Shown here in pieces: positions 16,180 to 25,058 of a stretch of 54,836 nt of DNA. The notes under the pieces were generated by a model, which was given only the letters and a program-made list of their open reading frames with translations, made no database searches and was not told the DNA's origin. Within the stretch, counting starts at the first letter, position 1. Each line of letters opens with the position of its first letter. The stretch lies in NCBI GenBank assembly GCA_027485995.1, contig JAIXPW010000117.1, forward strand, positions 1-54,836, written 5' to 3'. Origin of the DNA: Verrucomicrobiaceae bacterium. Lineage in GTDB: Bacteria > Verrucomicrobiota > Verrucomicrobiia > Verrucomicrobiales > Akkermansiaceae. A program made the position numbers and the translations under genes.

Positions 16180-17481
16180 ATGTCGGACGATGGGTCAAAA
16201 GGGAGTGGAAAAAGGATCGAGCCGATTCTCGGAATCCTGGGGCTTTTCCTGCTGCTGCTTGGCTGCTTCTTCGTGTTGCGGCCCTTTCTTTCCGCCCTGA
16301 TGTGGGCGATCGTTCTGGCCTATTCCCTGTGGCCGCTCCAGAAGCGTTTCACCCTTTGGTTCGGCGGTTCCCGGACCTTGGCGGCGATCCTGGTGACACT
16401 GACGATGACCCTGGTGTCGGTCGGACCATTTGTCCTGATCGGATTCAGCATTGCGGATGACGCCAAGGAGCTCGGAACGGCGACCCGGAAATGGTTCGGA
16501 TCGGTGCCCGACGAGCCTCCTGCCTGGGTCGGCAAGACTCCCTTTGTCGGTCAGGAACTCAATGCGTATTGGAAGGACTTCGCCGCTGATCGCCGCCGCT
16601 GGGTGGAACGCTTTGACGAAGCAGCCAAGGAACCTCCTCCGCGCCCGAAGGTCATCGAGGAGCGCGGCGATGAGGAGATCCTGAAGGATGCCCCGCCGGT
16701 CTCGCCCAGCCAGCCGGTTGTGCCTCCGGCCGAAGCGGCCGCTGCCGCCACCGCCAAGGTGGGTGAATCGTCGCGTGTGGCGGAGCGTCTGGCGGGTCAG
16801 CTCGGCCAGGCCAGCGTCTGGATCAAGGTCGTGCTGCTCAGCGGGGCCCAGGCCATCGGCAAGGGCGTGGTCGAGGTGCTGGCCAGCGTCTTTCTGGCGT
16901 TCTTCCTGCTTCGTGATGGGGGCGCGGTGGCCGAGCGTCTGACCATCGGCATGCGTCGCATCGCCGGTGACCGGGGACGGCACATGCTGCACGTGGCGGG
17001 TGGAACCGTAAGGGGCGTCGTCTATGGCATCCTCGGCACGGCGCTGGTGCAGGCCGTGGTGGCCGGGGTGGGCTTCGCGATCGCCGGAGTTCCGGGGGTG
17101 ATCCTTCTTTCCGTACTCACGTTCTTCCTCTCCGCCGTCCCCATCGGCCCGCCCGTGATCTGGATCCCGGCGGCCATCTGGCTCTTCACGCAGGGACGTC
17201 CCGGCTGGGGCTTGTTCATGGCGATCTGGGGTGTTCTGGGGATCAGTGGGGTGGACAACATTGTGAAGCCCTATCTCATCAGTCACGAGAGCAAGACCCC
17301 CTTCGTGCTCATCTTCTGCGGCGTGATCGGGGGGGCCTTCGCTTTCGGTCTCGTGGGTGTGTTCCTCGGGCCGACGCTGCTGGCGGTGACTTTCCGGATG
17401 ATCGAGGAATGGTCCGCCAACACGCCCATCGAGGACCTCGAGGAGGTGATCGAAGAGGTTACCGGCACCGATCCGGCCTGA
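16180..17481 (+). CDS. AI-2E family transporter (UPF0118, TqsA/YdiK-like)
   Basis: A 433-residue polytopic membrane protein. It opens with ILGLFLLLLGCFFVLRPFLSALMWAIVLAYSLWPL, a typical two-helix start of this family, and ends with the C-terminal helices around FFLSAVPIGPPVIWIPAAI, GVDNIVKPYLISHESKTPF and FVLIFCGVIGGAFAFGLVGVFLGP. Between helices 3 and 4 lies an unusually long Pro/Ala/Glu-rich loop of about 110 residues (EPPPRPKVIEERGDE and following). Members export quorum or small hydrophilic compounds, or act as cation antiporters; the substrate is unknown here. The stop lies 31 bases from the convergent mrp gene. Confidence 0.88.
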   Translation: MSDDGSKGSGKRIEPILGILGLFLLLLGCFFVLRPFLSALMWAIVLAYSLWPLQKRFTLWFGGSRTLAAILVTLTMTLVSVGPFVLIGFSIADDAKELGTATRKWFGSVPDEPPAWVGKTPFVGQELNAYWKDFAADRRRWVERFDEAAKEPPPRPKVIEERGDEEILKDAPPVSPSQPVVPPAEAAAAATAKVGESSRVAERLAGQLGQASVWIKVVLLSGAQAIGKGVVEVLASVFLAFFLLRDGGAVAERLTIGMRRIAGDRGRHMLHVAGGTVRGVVYGILGTALVQAVVAGVGFAIAGVPGVILLSVLTFFLSAVPIGPPVIWIPAAIWLFTQGRPGWGLFMAIWGVLGISGVDNIVKPYLISHESKTPFVLIFCGVIGGAFAFGLVGVFLGPTLLAVTFRMIEEWSANTPIEDLEEVIEEVTGTDPA

Positions 17482-17512
17482 AGGCGGCGGGACTCGGCAC
17501 CGGATTCACCTT

Positions 17513-18553
17513 TCAGACCTTCAACGAGGCCCGGATCCCGGCGGCGATGTCGTGGAACGAGTCGGCCACAGTGTTGGTGCCACGCTCCAAGAGTGCCACC
17601 GGTGCCCCGCTGTCGCCGCGGCGACCGGTCTCCGCGTCGATCGGGATCTGACCGAGCATCGGCACGTTGAGATGCTGGGCTTCACGCACGCCGCCGCCTT
17701 CTCCGAATAGGAAATAGCGCTGGCCATGATCGCAGTCGAACCAGGCCATGTTCTCGATCAGACCGAGGATCGGAACATTGACCTTGGAGAACATCGCGAC
17801 TGCCTTTCTCGCATCGGTCAGCGCGACCTCCTGCGGCGTGGTGACGATGACGCTGCCATCCACGGAAACCGTCTGCACGATCGTCAACTGGATGTCGCCC
17901 GTGCCCGGGGGAAGGTCGAGGATCAGGTAGTCGAGGTGTTCCCAGGCCACCTGCCGCAGGAACTGCTGCGTGTATCGCGTAGCCATCGGGCCCCGGACAA
18001 TCACCGGCGAGCGGTCCTCCAACAGGAAGCCCATCGACATCAGTTGGAGCCCGTGGGCCTCGATCGGGATGATCTCGTCCTGGTCGTTCGACATCGGCCG
18101 CTCGGTGGTGCCGAACATCATCGCCACGGAGGGTCCGTAAAGGTCGCAGTCGCAAAGTCCGACCCGTGCCCCTGTTTTGGAAAGGGCCACCGCGAGGTTC
18201 GCCGCGACGGTGGACTTGCCGACGCCGCCTTTTCCGGAGGCCACGGCAATGATCCGCTTTACTCCGGGGATCGAGGATTTGCCGGTGCCCGCCACATTGG
18301 TGCTGCCAGGCGGATCCTTGATCTCGATGGAGACCTTCACATTCCCGATGTCCGGAAGCTCATCAAGAATGGCATGACAGTCCTTGAAGATCTTCTCCGG
18401 GATGTCGGGATCGCGCGTCTGGACCTCGATCCTGACCTCTACTCCGGCGGCCGTGGTTTCCACGCCCTTCACAAGGCCAAAGGAGACGATGTCACGGGAA
18501 AAGCCGGGGTAACGGACCTGCCGGAGGGCTTCGCGGATGAAGTCGGGAGTCAT
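17513..18553 (-). CDS. mrp: Mrp/ApbC-type iron-sulfur carrier ATPase, CxxC motif altered
   Basis: A 346-residue P-loop ATPase that normally carries and transfers Fe-S clusters. The N-terminal ~95 residues form a MIP18/DUF59 domain; the ATPase core has the deviant Walker A VASGKGGVGKST (about 104-115), LCDCDLYGPS and LDLPPGTGDIQLT. The usual CPxC cluster-binding motif should follow the ENM segment, but here it reads ENMAWFDCDHGQRY: C274 remains while Gly277 replaces the second Cys and one residue is missing compared with the usual spacing. The protein may therefore bind a cluster differently or have lost carrier activity. Monocistronic; convergent with the permease gene and followed upstream by a 117-base gap to nagB. 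Confidence 0.9.
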   Translation of the reverse strand: MTPDFIREALRQVRYPGFSRDIVSFGLVKGVETTAAGVEVRIEVQTRDPDIPEKIFKDCHAILDELPDIGNVKVSIEIKDPPGSTNVAGTGKSSIPGVKRIIAVASGKGGVGKSTVAANLAVALSKTGARVGLCDCDLYGPSVAMMFGTTERPMSNDQDEIIPIEAHGLQLMSMGFLLEDRSPVIVRGPMATRYTQQFLRQVAWEHLDYLILDLPPGTGDIQLTIVQTVSVDGSVIVTTPQEVALTDARKAVAMFSKVNVPILGLIENMAWFDCDHGQRYFLFGEGGGVREAQHLNVPMLGQIPIDAETGRRGDSGAPVALLERGTNTVADSFHDIAAGIRASLKV

Positions 18554-18670
18554 GCCCCGAGCATGGCGAGGAATCGCCGATTGTCTAAGCCGGAAATGGC
18601 ACGAGGCGACTTTGGCTGCGGGAAATGACCGGGACCACGGACATTTTCCAACGGTTGCCGTGTCGTCCGG

Positions 18671-19435
18671 TCACTTGAGCTCGGCAGCGGCACCCGGATC
18701 GAGATAGAACGAGGCGTTGTCGTGGTCCTGGAGGAACGAGGCGCTGACTTGATCGTTGATCGGACCTTCAATCGCTTCCTTCACGATCGATGCCTTCTTT
18801 TCCCCCCACGCGAGGAGGACGATGCGACGGGCTTCGAGGATCGTGCCACAGCCCATGGTGATGGCGTGGGTGGGGACGTTCTCCAGGCCGCCGAATGACG
18901 GCGCTGCATCCTGCCGCGTGATCGGATCAAGATGGATCCGGCGGGTGCGGGAAAACTGGGAGGAGCCCGGTTCGTTGAAGCCGATGTGTCCGGTGCGTCC
19001 GATTCCTAGAAGCTGGAAATCGATGCCACCGGCCTCGCGGATGGCCTCCTCGTAGGACTCACAATGCGACTCGATGTCCTCGTCGGCGACGGTTCCGGAC
19101 GGCAGGTGGATGTTCTCCGCCGAAACATCGATGTGATCGAAAAGATTCCGGTGCATGAAGGTCCAGTAGCTTTCCGGATGATCGCGCTCGAGCCCGAGAT
19201 ATTCGTCGAGATTGAAGGTGACCACGGTCTCGAAGGAGAGTGCTTCCTCACGATGAAGTCGGATCAACTCCTGATAGAGCGGCAGCGGAGTGCTGCCAGT
19301 GGCCAGGCCCAGAACTGTTGTTAGACCCTGGGAAGCGCGCGAACGGATCAACTCGGCCATCTCCGATGCCAGTTTCCTCACGGCTTCATTCTGACCCGGA
19401 AATACTTGAAACGAAACAGACTTTAACAAATTCAC
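18671..19435 (-). CDS. nagB: Glucosamine-6-phosphate deaminase
   Basis: A 254-residue NagB-type isomerase/deaminase that converts glucosamine-6-P to fructose-6-P and ammonia. Markers are LGLATGSTPLPLY (phosphate loop), TFNLDEYLGL (catalytic Asp) and GIGRTGHIGFNEPGS (the GIG-x-x-GHI-x-FNEP signature). Family length is ~240-265. It starts 4 bases after the stop of the FkbM-type methyltransferase gene, which is itself coupled to ppk1, so nagB ends a three-gene operon. NagA is not nearby. The unusual position behind polyphosphate kinase could link amino-sugar recycling with energy storage, which is inference only. Confidence 0.93.
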   Translation of the reverse strand: MNLLKSVSFQVFPGQNEAVRKLASEMAELIRSRASQGLTTVLGLATGSTPLPLYQELIRLHREEALSFETVVTFNLDEYLGLERDHPESYWTFMHRNLFDHIDVSAENIHLPSGTVADEDIESHCESYEEAIREAGGIDFQLLGIGRTGHIGFNEPGSSQFSRTRRIHLDPITRQDAAPSFGGLENVPTHAITMGCGTILEARRIVLLAWGEKKASIVKEAIEGPINDQVSASFLQDHDNASFYLDPGAAAELK

Positions 19436-19439
19436 GCCA

Positions 19440-20315
19440 TCACGGTAGCGGATTCCCCGGCGGTGTCAATGAAGGGGTGATGGTTGGCGGAGCATACCAG
19501 ATGGGAGGGAGCGGCAGCGGCGGAAGATGCGCCGCGTTGTCGGAATCGAGCGGATGGGGAAACGATCCGACCTGGCGGGATGGCGTGAAGCGGTCCTTGC
19601 GGAGGAAGGTGAATTCCGCCACCTCCGGGATCTCCAGGCCTCCCCGGGAGGCAACCGGCCGGTAGTTGTTAGGATGAATGTGAAGGCAGTGATGCGTTTG
19701 GAGGATCTTCTCGAATGCCCGTGAGGCGAGGTTGAAGAACGGCTCGTTCCAGAGCTGATCCAGGGAGTGGAACTCCGCCACGATGATCTTGAATCTTCGC
19801 ATCAGGGCATCCGAGGCTCCGAGGAACACCTCAAACTCCGCCCCTTCAATGTCGATCTGGAGCAGGAGGTCGTCATCGCCGGGATGACTGGCCTGCACCC
19901 AGTCGTCGAGGGTCATCGTCACGTCATCCGTCGTCACGCCGAGGTGCTTGCGGGTGAAGTGAAATCTCTCGTGTGACTCGGCAGGATGTTCGACGGAGTT
20001 GTCGGCCAGATGGACTTCCATGCCGAGTCCGGCGCAGTCCAGCTCAAAGCCGGAGATGCGATCGACCCCGGGCGAGAAGCAGGCTGCGATTCCTTCCAGA
20101 TCATCCGGAACCAGATAGCCGCCATCATGCCGAGGCCCCAGCCGGATCAATCCAGGCTCGAAATACTGCGGTCGTAGTCGTTGGATCAAGGCTTCGATCC
20201 GTGGCCGCTCCGTGAGGCGGACCGGCAGCTCCCTGATCACCAACAATGAATTCGAGATGAGCCTGTGGACAAAGGGATGCACGTCAATGCCGGGGTGGGT
20301 TGTTAGAAGTCTCAC
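19440..20315 (-). CDS. FkbM-like SAM-dependent methyltransferase
   Basis: A 291-residue protein with an FkbM-type methyltransferase fold. RLGPRHDGGYLVPDDLEG and CFSPGVDRISGFELDCAGLG occupy the cofactor-binding part, and LLLQIDIEGAEFEVFLGAS is the conserved D-I-E-G-x-E segment of the family. A Pro-rich C-terminal tail is probably disordered. The GTG start at 20315 overlaps the ppk1 stop (GTGA), which signals translational coupling; nagB starts 4 bases after this gene ends. FkbM-type enzymes methylate oxygen atoms on sugars or lipids; the acceptor here is unknown. A start further inside is possible, but the overlap favours the GTG. Confidence 0.8.
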   Translation of the reverse strand: MRLLTTHPGIDVHPFVHRLISNSLLVIRELPVRLTERPRIEALIQRLRPQYFEPGLIRLGPRHDGGYLVPDDLEGIAACFSPGVDRISGFELDCAGLGMEVHLADNSVEHPAESHERFHFTRKHLGVTTDDVTMTLDDWVQASHPGDDDLLLQIDIEGAEFEVFLGASDALMRRFKIIVAEFHSLDQLWNEPFFNLASRAFEKILQTHHCLHIHPNNYRPVASRGGLEIPEVAEFTFLRKDRFTPSRQVGSFPHPLDSDNAAHLPPLPLPPIWYAPPTITPSLTPPGNPLP

Positions 20316-22420
20316 TCCACCGGCACATGCGGCTCGAAGGTCATGGACCGCTCATGCTCGCGGGCTTTCGCCGCCTTTTTCGCCTGTTGGAAAAAGTGCT
20401 CCTGAACCCGGAAGCGTCTTTGACCGGGAGCGGCCTTGATGCGCTGCGAGGTGCCGTCGGACAGCAACTTCGAGGCCTGGACATTGTCCTGGAAATAGGC
20501 GTCGAGCGTGCGGATGAGGCGACGCTTCAGGGCGGCTTCCTCGATCGGGACCATCAGCTCGATGCGCCGCTCCAGGTTGCGTCCCATCCAGTCGGCGGAG
20601 GCGATGAAGACCTCGGCATCTCCGCCCTGATGGAAGTAGAAGACGCGGGCATGTTCGAGGTAACGGTCGATGACGGAGACAACCTCGATGTTCTTCGACC
20701 AGCGGGCATCGCCGGGCTTGAGGCAGCAGACGCCGCGGACGTTGAGCTTCACCTCGACTCCGGCCTGCGAGGCCTTGTAGAGGGCGGCGATGATGTCGGG
20801 GTCCTGAAGCGAGTTGACCTTGGCGATGATTCGGGCGGCGAGGCCCTGCTTGGCGCGTTCGGTTTCGCTGGCGATGAGGTCGAGCAGCAGTGGCTTCATC
20901 GCGGTGGGAGCCGGGACGAGTCGCTGGAAACGGAGCAGCTTGGATCGGCCAGTGACGGCATTGAAGAACAGCGAGGCATCGTGACCGAACTCCGGCTTGC
21001 AGGTGAGATAGGAGAAGTCGGTGTAGAGCTTGGCGGTGGCCTCGTTGTAGTTGCCGGTGGCGAGGTGGACGTAGCGGCGCAGGTGGCCGCCTTCGCGACG
21101 GACAACGAGGCAGATCTTGGCGTGGGTTTTCAGGCCCTTCACGCCATAGACGATCTGGGCCCCGGCGCGCTGGAGCTCATCGGCACGGTGCAGGTTGCGG
21201 GCCTCATCGAAGCGGGCCTTGAGCTCAACGAGGACCGTGACGTGCTTGCCATTCTCCGCCGCGCGGATGAGGGCGTCGATGATGCGGGACTTCCGCGCGG
21301 TGCGGTAGAGCACCTGCTTGATCGCGATGACATCCGGATCAGCGGCGGCTTCCTCAATCAGGCGCAGCACGGGCTCGAAGGATTCGTAGGGATGATGGAG
21401 CAGCACATCGCCGGCCTCGATGGTCTCAAACATCGACTCGCCCGGCGTGATGGAGGGCGAGGTCTGGCCCGGCCATTCCTCATCCCGGAGTTGGTCGAAG
21501 CCCGCCAGAAAGGCGATCTCCATCAGCGAGGAAAGCGCAAGCGGACCCGATACCCGGAGTACGTCCTGGGCGGTGCTGCGGGTGATGTCCTTGATGATCC
21601 GTGCCAGGTCGCGGGGCGCACCCTTGGGCAGCTCAAGCCGGACCGTGTCGGAAAAACGACGGGCTGTTAGAACCTCCTCCATCTCGTCGGCGAGGTCGCT
21701 CGCATCCTCTTCCTGCACGGCGATGTCGCCATTCCGCGTGACGCGGAAGCAGGTGGTGGCGGCCACTTTTTCGCCGGGGAAAAGATCATCGGCATGATGG
21801 GCCACGAGGTCCTCGATCCAGACGAAGGACTGGCTGCCATCACTGGATTTCACCTGCACGCGGCGGCCGATGGTTTCCGGAATCGGGACCAGCGCGTGAC
21901 GGGTCTCGCCCGACTCGGTATCGACCAGTCGGCAGGCGATGATGAGCTGGAGCGCGGGCACCACGATCGAGGGAAGCGTGCCGTCGGGACCGACATTGAT
22001 GGCCAGCGGGGTGAGCAGCGGAAAGATGGCGTCCTCGAAGATCCCCGCCACCTGGTCGGCCTGGGCGTTGGAAAGCGAGTCGATCGAAAGCGGGAGGATG
22101 CCGGCCTTGGTCAATGCGGGCAGCAGCACCTTTCCGAAAAGCGCATACTGATCCTCGTTCATCCGCGAGACCCGACGGCGGATGGCGGCGAGCTGCTGCG
22201 AGGGTGACATCCCGGAAGGATCGGGCGTCTTGCGACCACTGCGCTGCATCAGCATCAGCCCACCAACGCGGACCTGGAAGAACTCATCGAGGTTCGAGGC
22301 GGTGATGGCCAGGAACTTGACGCGTTCAAGCAGCGGCAGGTCGTCGCGCAGGGCCTCATTGAGCACCCGCTGGTTGAACTCCAGCCAGGAGAGCTCGCGG
22401 TTCAGGTAAGGGGCAGGCAT
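20312..22420 (-). CDS. ppk1: Polyphosphate kinase 1
   Basis: A 702-residue PPK1 that reversibly polymerises the gamma-phosphate of ATP into inorganic polyphosphate. The N-domain begins NRELSWLEFNQRVLNEA and has the ASNLDEFFQVRVGGL segment. In the catalytic half, HHPYESFEPV, KQVLYRTARKSRIIDAL, the autophosphorylated-His region KTHAKICLVVRRE and HLATGNYNEATAKLYTD are all present, as is the second HKD-type region towards the end (FYFHQGGDAEVFIASADWMGRNLERRIE). Length is normal. Upstream, at 22,421-22,469, the word AAGTGGAAAGTG is repeated twice at 21-base spacing. ppk1 is the first gene of a ppk1-methyltransferase-nagB operon and follows ppx. Confidence 0.97.
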   Translation of the reverse strand: MPAPYLNRELSWLEFNQRVLNEALRDDLPLLERVKFLAITASNLDEFFQVRVGGLMLMQRSGRKTPDPSGMSPSQQLAAIRRRVSRMNEDQYALFGKVLLPALTKAGILPLSIDSLSNAQADQVAGIFEDAIFPLLTPLAINVGPDGTLPSIVVPALQLIIACRLVDTESGETRHALVPIPETIGRRVQVKSSDGSQSFVWIEDLVAHHADDLFPGEKVAATTCFRVTRNGDIAVQEEDASDLADEMEEVLTARRFSDTVRLELPKGAPRDLARIIKDITRSTAQDVLRVSGPLALSSLMEIAFLAGFDQLRDEEWPGQTSPSITPGESMFETIEAGDVLLHHPYESFEPVLRLIEEAAADPDVIAIKQVLYRTARKSRIIDALIRAAENGKHVTVLVELKARFDEARNLHRADELQRAGAQIVYGVKGLKTHAKICLVVRREGGHLRRYVHLATGNYNEATAKLYTDFSYLTCKPEFGHDASLFFNAVTGRSKLLRFQRLVPAPTAMKPLLLDLIASETERAKQGLAARIIAKVNSLQDPDIIAALYKASQAGVEVKLNVRGVCCLKPGDARWSKNIEVVSVIDRYLEHARVFYFHQGGDAEVFIASADWMGRNLERRIELMVPIEEAALKRRLIRTLDAYFQDNVQASKLLSDGTSQRIKAAPGQRRFRVQEHFFQQAKKAAKAREHERSMTFEPHVPVE

Positions 22421-22469
22421 GTGAGAGAAGTGGAAAGTGGGGTGTGAAAAGTGGAAAGTGTTAGACGGC

Positions 22470-24026
22470 TCATTTGTCGTCGTCGATGACGACTTTCAGG
22501 CCGAAGACTTGTTCGAAAAGATCACCCTTGGACTCCATCGCGAGTCGTTCGACGGCGGCGTCGGCGAGGCCGGGGAGGGTGAGGTGGAGCTTGTTGCCAT
22601 CGCGCCGCATGCCGATTTCGTTGACACGCTGGTCATGGGTTCGCTCGAGGGCATCCGCCACTCTCAGCAGTGCGGCGAGCTTTGACACCCGGATGCGGTG
22701 GTCGGTGCTGAGTTCGCGGTAGCTGGGGTGGTCGGGCCGTGGCACCGAGTGACGGTGGTAGCGGGAAACGAGCGCGACGATTGTCACATCCAGGCGGTCG
22801 AGACCGAAGATCTCGGAGTTGAGGATGATGTATTCCGAATGCTTGTGGTGGGCACGCGGGCTGACGAAGGTGCCGACCTCGTGGAGGATGGCGGAAACCT
22901 GCAGCAGCAGGGCATCGTGCGCGTCGAGCTGGTGAAGGTCGGCGAACTCCTCGAAGAAGCGCTTGCAAAGTCGGCCAACATGCTCGCCGTGGTGAGGGTC
23001 GGACTGATAGCGGGCGGCCAGGATTTTCGAGGAACTCAGCACCTCGTCGGCAAAGGCCCCGGTCAGCTCGCGGGAAACGAGGATGTCCTGGAGCAGTCCT
23101 TGCTCGTAGTCGGTCGAGGGAATGTGAAGCTGGGCGAGCCCGAACAGCTCGGCGATCGCCAGATTGATCTCCAGCGCCGGCAGCAGGGCCTCGGCGGTCT
23201 GGTAGTCGAGCCGGAAGCGTTTCACCAGCTCGACATCGCTGGCCCCAGCGGCCTCGACGACGAACTGCCGCAGCGTTTTCACCGAACAACTCTGACCGGG
23301 CTTCGCCAACTGGCGGGCGACCGACTGGATCTCATAGCCGATAACCACCAGTGACTCGATCTTCACATCCGAGTAGTCGAAGCGGAGCTGCGCCAGATTT
23401 CCCGAGGCATGCTCGCGGATCACGCGGAGCAGCGCCGTGCCTTCCGCATGGGAGCCTTCCACGGCCTCGCGGGTCCGGTGCGTGCCGAGGCGGTAGCTGG
23501 TGTAGCGGATGATCGAGTTGCCCTGAAACAGCAGGGCGCGGGTGTTTCCCGGACCGACGTGGACTACGAGCGTGGTCTGATCCTTCATCGCCGGAATGTC
23601 ATTCAGCCGGCGGCGCGTCTTCAGGTAAATGAGCCGGGTCATCTCCCCGTCGTCGATCGTTGAAACGTCGAGCCCGCAGGCGATCCGGATGCGGTTCAGC
23701 ACCGACTCCTGGTTGGTGGCCTCACTGAGGATGTTGGTCGCCAGCGAGCGGGTGATGCCGTGGGGATTGAGCCCCAGTTCGGCGAAGGATTTCTGATAGC
23801 CCTTGATGATCGAGACGATCCGCTCGGTGGTGGCGTTGCTCACGTTGCCGCGGCGGAAGATGTCCTGGGCCAGCGGCGCGGGTTGGGCGAGGAAGTCGAT
23901 CGGGATGAGGGTCGCGCCGTCGCGTTCGCAGACCATGGCGGAGACGGATCCGGCACCGATGTGCAGGGCGGTTGAAATCACCGCTGGCTGATGTCCTGTG
24001 ATCCGTTTTTTCCGCATTTTCGCCAT
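22470..24026 (-). CDS. ppx: Ppx/GppA-type exopolyphosphatase with HD domain
   Basis: A 518-residue protein of the ASKHA phosphatase family. The N-terminal halves contain ALHIGAGSVSAMV (phosphate loop 1, with Gly in place of the usual Asp), GITRSLATNILSEATNQ and LVVHVGPGNTRALLF (phosphate loop 2). The C-terminal part is an HD-type domain with HYLHEVG-like SAILHEVGTFVSPRAHHKHSEYIILNS. Members release terminal phosphate from polyphosphate or hydrolyse pppGpp. The first Asp of the GxGS loop and other acidic residues deviate from E. coli Ppx, so activity is not certain. I start at the ATG at 24026. It precedes ppk1 by 49 bases in the same direction. Confidence 0.85.
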   Translation of the reverse strand: MAKMRKKRITGHQPAVISTALHIGAGSVSAMVCERDGATLIPIDFLAQPAPLAQDIFRRGNVSNATTERIVSIIKGYQKSFAELGLNPHGITRSLATNILSEATNQESVLNRIRIACGLDVSTIDDGEMTRLIYLKTRRRLNDIPAMKDQTTLVVHVGPGNTRALLFQGNSIIRYTSYRLGTHRTREAVEGSHAEGTALLRVIREHASGNLAQLRFDYSDVKIESLVVIGYEIQSVARQLAKPGQSCSVKTLRQFVVEAAGASDVELVKRFRLDYQTAEALLPALEINLAIAELFGLAQLHIPSTDYEQGLLQDILVSRELTGAFADEVLSSSKILAARYQSDPHHGEHVGRLCKRFFEEFADLHQLDAHDALLLQVSAILHEVGTFVSPRAHHKHSEYIILNSEIFGLDRLDVTIVALVSRYHRHSVPRPDHPSYRELSTDHRIRVSKLAALLRVADALERTHDQRVNEIGMRRDGNKLHLTLPGLADAAVERLAMESKGDLFEQVFGLKVVIDDDK

Positions 24027-24134
24027 TGCCAGAGAACAACGCGGCAAGGCCCGCATTTCAATGCGTAATGTGTGACGACGGACTTTATCAGTCCGGACTT
24101 GTCAGCAGGGGGGGCTGCGGAGATAAACCCACGC

Positions 24135-24962
24135 ATGGCGGTAAAGGGCGCGATTGCGAAATATCAGGTGAAACCGGGCATGACGCTCGATCTTTCGACG
24201 GCGGATCCCGGTGAGAAATCCCTCTGGGAGGACGTCACGAAGGAAAACAGCGAGTACGTCTTCGACAAGCTCCGCAACGAGCTCCAGCACCTCCAGAAAT
24301 GCCTCTACGCGCAGAACAAGCACCGCATCCTGGTGGTCATGCAGGCCATGGACACCGGCGGCAAGGACGGCTGCATCAAGCATGTCTTTTCACGCATCGA
24401 CCCGCAGGGCATCAACGTCCATTCGTTCAAGAAGCCGAGTGAGGAGGAGATGGCCCATGATTTCCTGTGGCGCGTCCACCAGCACGTGCCGAGAAACGGT
24501 GAACTCGTCATTTTCAACCGCAGCCACTACGAGGACATCCTCGCCGTGCGGGTGAAGAAGCTTTTCGGCGACGAGGTCTGGCAACGCCGCTACCGGCACA
24601 TCATCGAGTTCGAGCGCATGCTGGCGGAGGAGGGGACCACGATCGTGAAGATCTTCCTCCACATCAGCAAGGACGAGCAGAAGCGACGCCTCGAGGCCCG
24701 TCTCGCCAATCCCGGCAAGTATTGGAAATTCAACCCCGACGACCTGCAGGACCGTGCGCGCTGGGGCGAGTTCATGGGGGCCTACGAGGACCTCATCAGC
24801 CGCACTTCCACCGACCATGCTCCCTGGTATGTCGTCCCGGCCGACCGGAAATGGTATCGCAATCTCTGCGTCGCCAACATCATGGTCGAAACCCTGCGCA
24901 GCCTGAACCTCGAGTTCCCCAAGCCCACCTGGGACCCGGCGACGATCAAGGTGGAGGATTGA
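24135..24962 (+). CDS. ppk2: Polyphosphate kinase 2 family protein
   Basis: A 275-residue PPK2-type nucleotide kinase that uses polyphosphate to phosphorylate AMP/ADP (or the reverse). It has Walker A MDTGGKDG (G75-G79 region), the Walker B region FNRSHYEDILAVRV, the lid segment KDEQKRRLEARL and the conserved closing WYVVPADRKWYRN. I prefer the ATG at 24135 over a GTG at 24072, because a GGAGAT sequence lies about 11 bases before it and family members usually start just ahead of the KYQVKPG strand. It is divergent from ppx and thus forms a polyphosphate block with ppx and ppk1. The substrate class (I, II or III) was not resolved. Confidence 0.92.
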   Translation: MAVKGAIAKYQVKPGMTLDLSTADPGEKSLWEDVTKENSEYVFDKLRNELQHLQKCLYAQNKHRILVVMQAMDTGGKDGCIKHVFSRIDPQGINVHSFKKPSEEEMAHDFLWRVHQHVPRNGELVIFNRSHYEDILAVRVKKLFGDEVWQRRYRHIIEFERMLAEEGTTIVKIFLHISKDEQKRRLEARLANPGKYWKFNPDDLQDRARWGEFMGAYEDLISRTSTDHAPWYVVPADRKWYRNLCVANIMVETLRSLNLEFPKPTWDPATIKVED

Positions 24963-24964
24963 AG

Positions 24965-25050
24965 TAGTAAATGGTGAATCGTAAGTCGTCAATCGTGGAA
25001 GATGAAGAGCATGTCTGTCTTCCACCACTTACCATTTACGATTTACAATC
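24965..25050. repeat. Inverted AT-rich repeat between convergent ppk2 and kamA
   Basis: GTGGAAGA (24,995-25,002) pairs with TCTTCCAC (25,018-25,025). The flanks extend the dyad imperfectly with GTAAATGGTGAATCGTAA on the left and TTACCATTTACGATTTAC on the right. The position between two convergent genes suggests a two-way transcript end. The same words occur at 11,041-11,070. Confidence 0.6.
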
Positions 25051-25058
25051 TACACCTT

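Noticed and set aside
20300..21670. Plus-strand open frame of 456 codons
   Set aside because: Antisense to ppk1 and has no recognisable motif.
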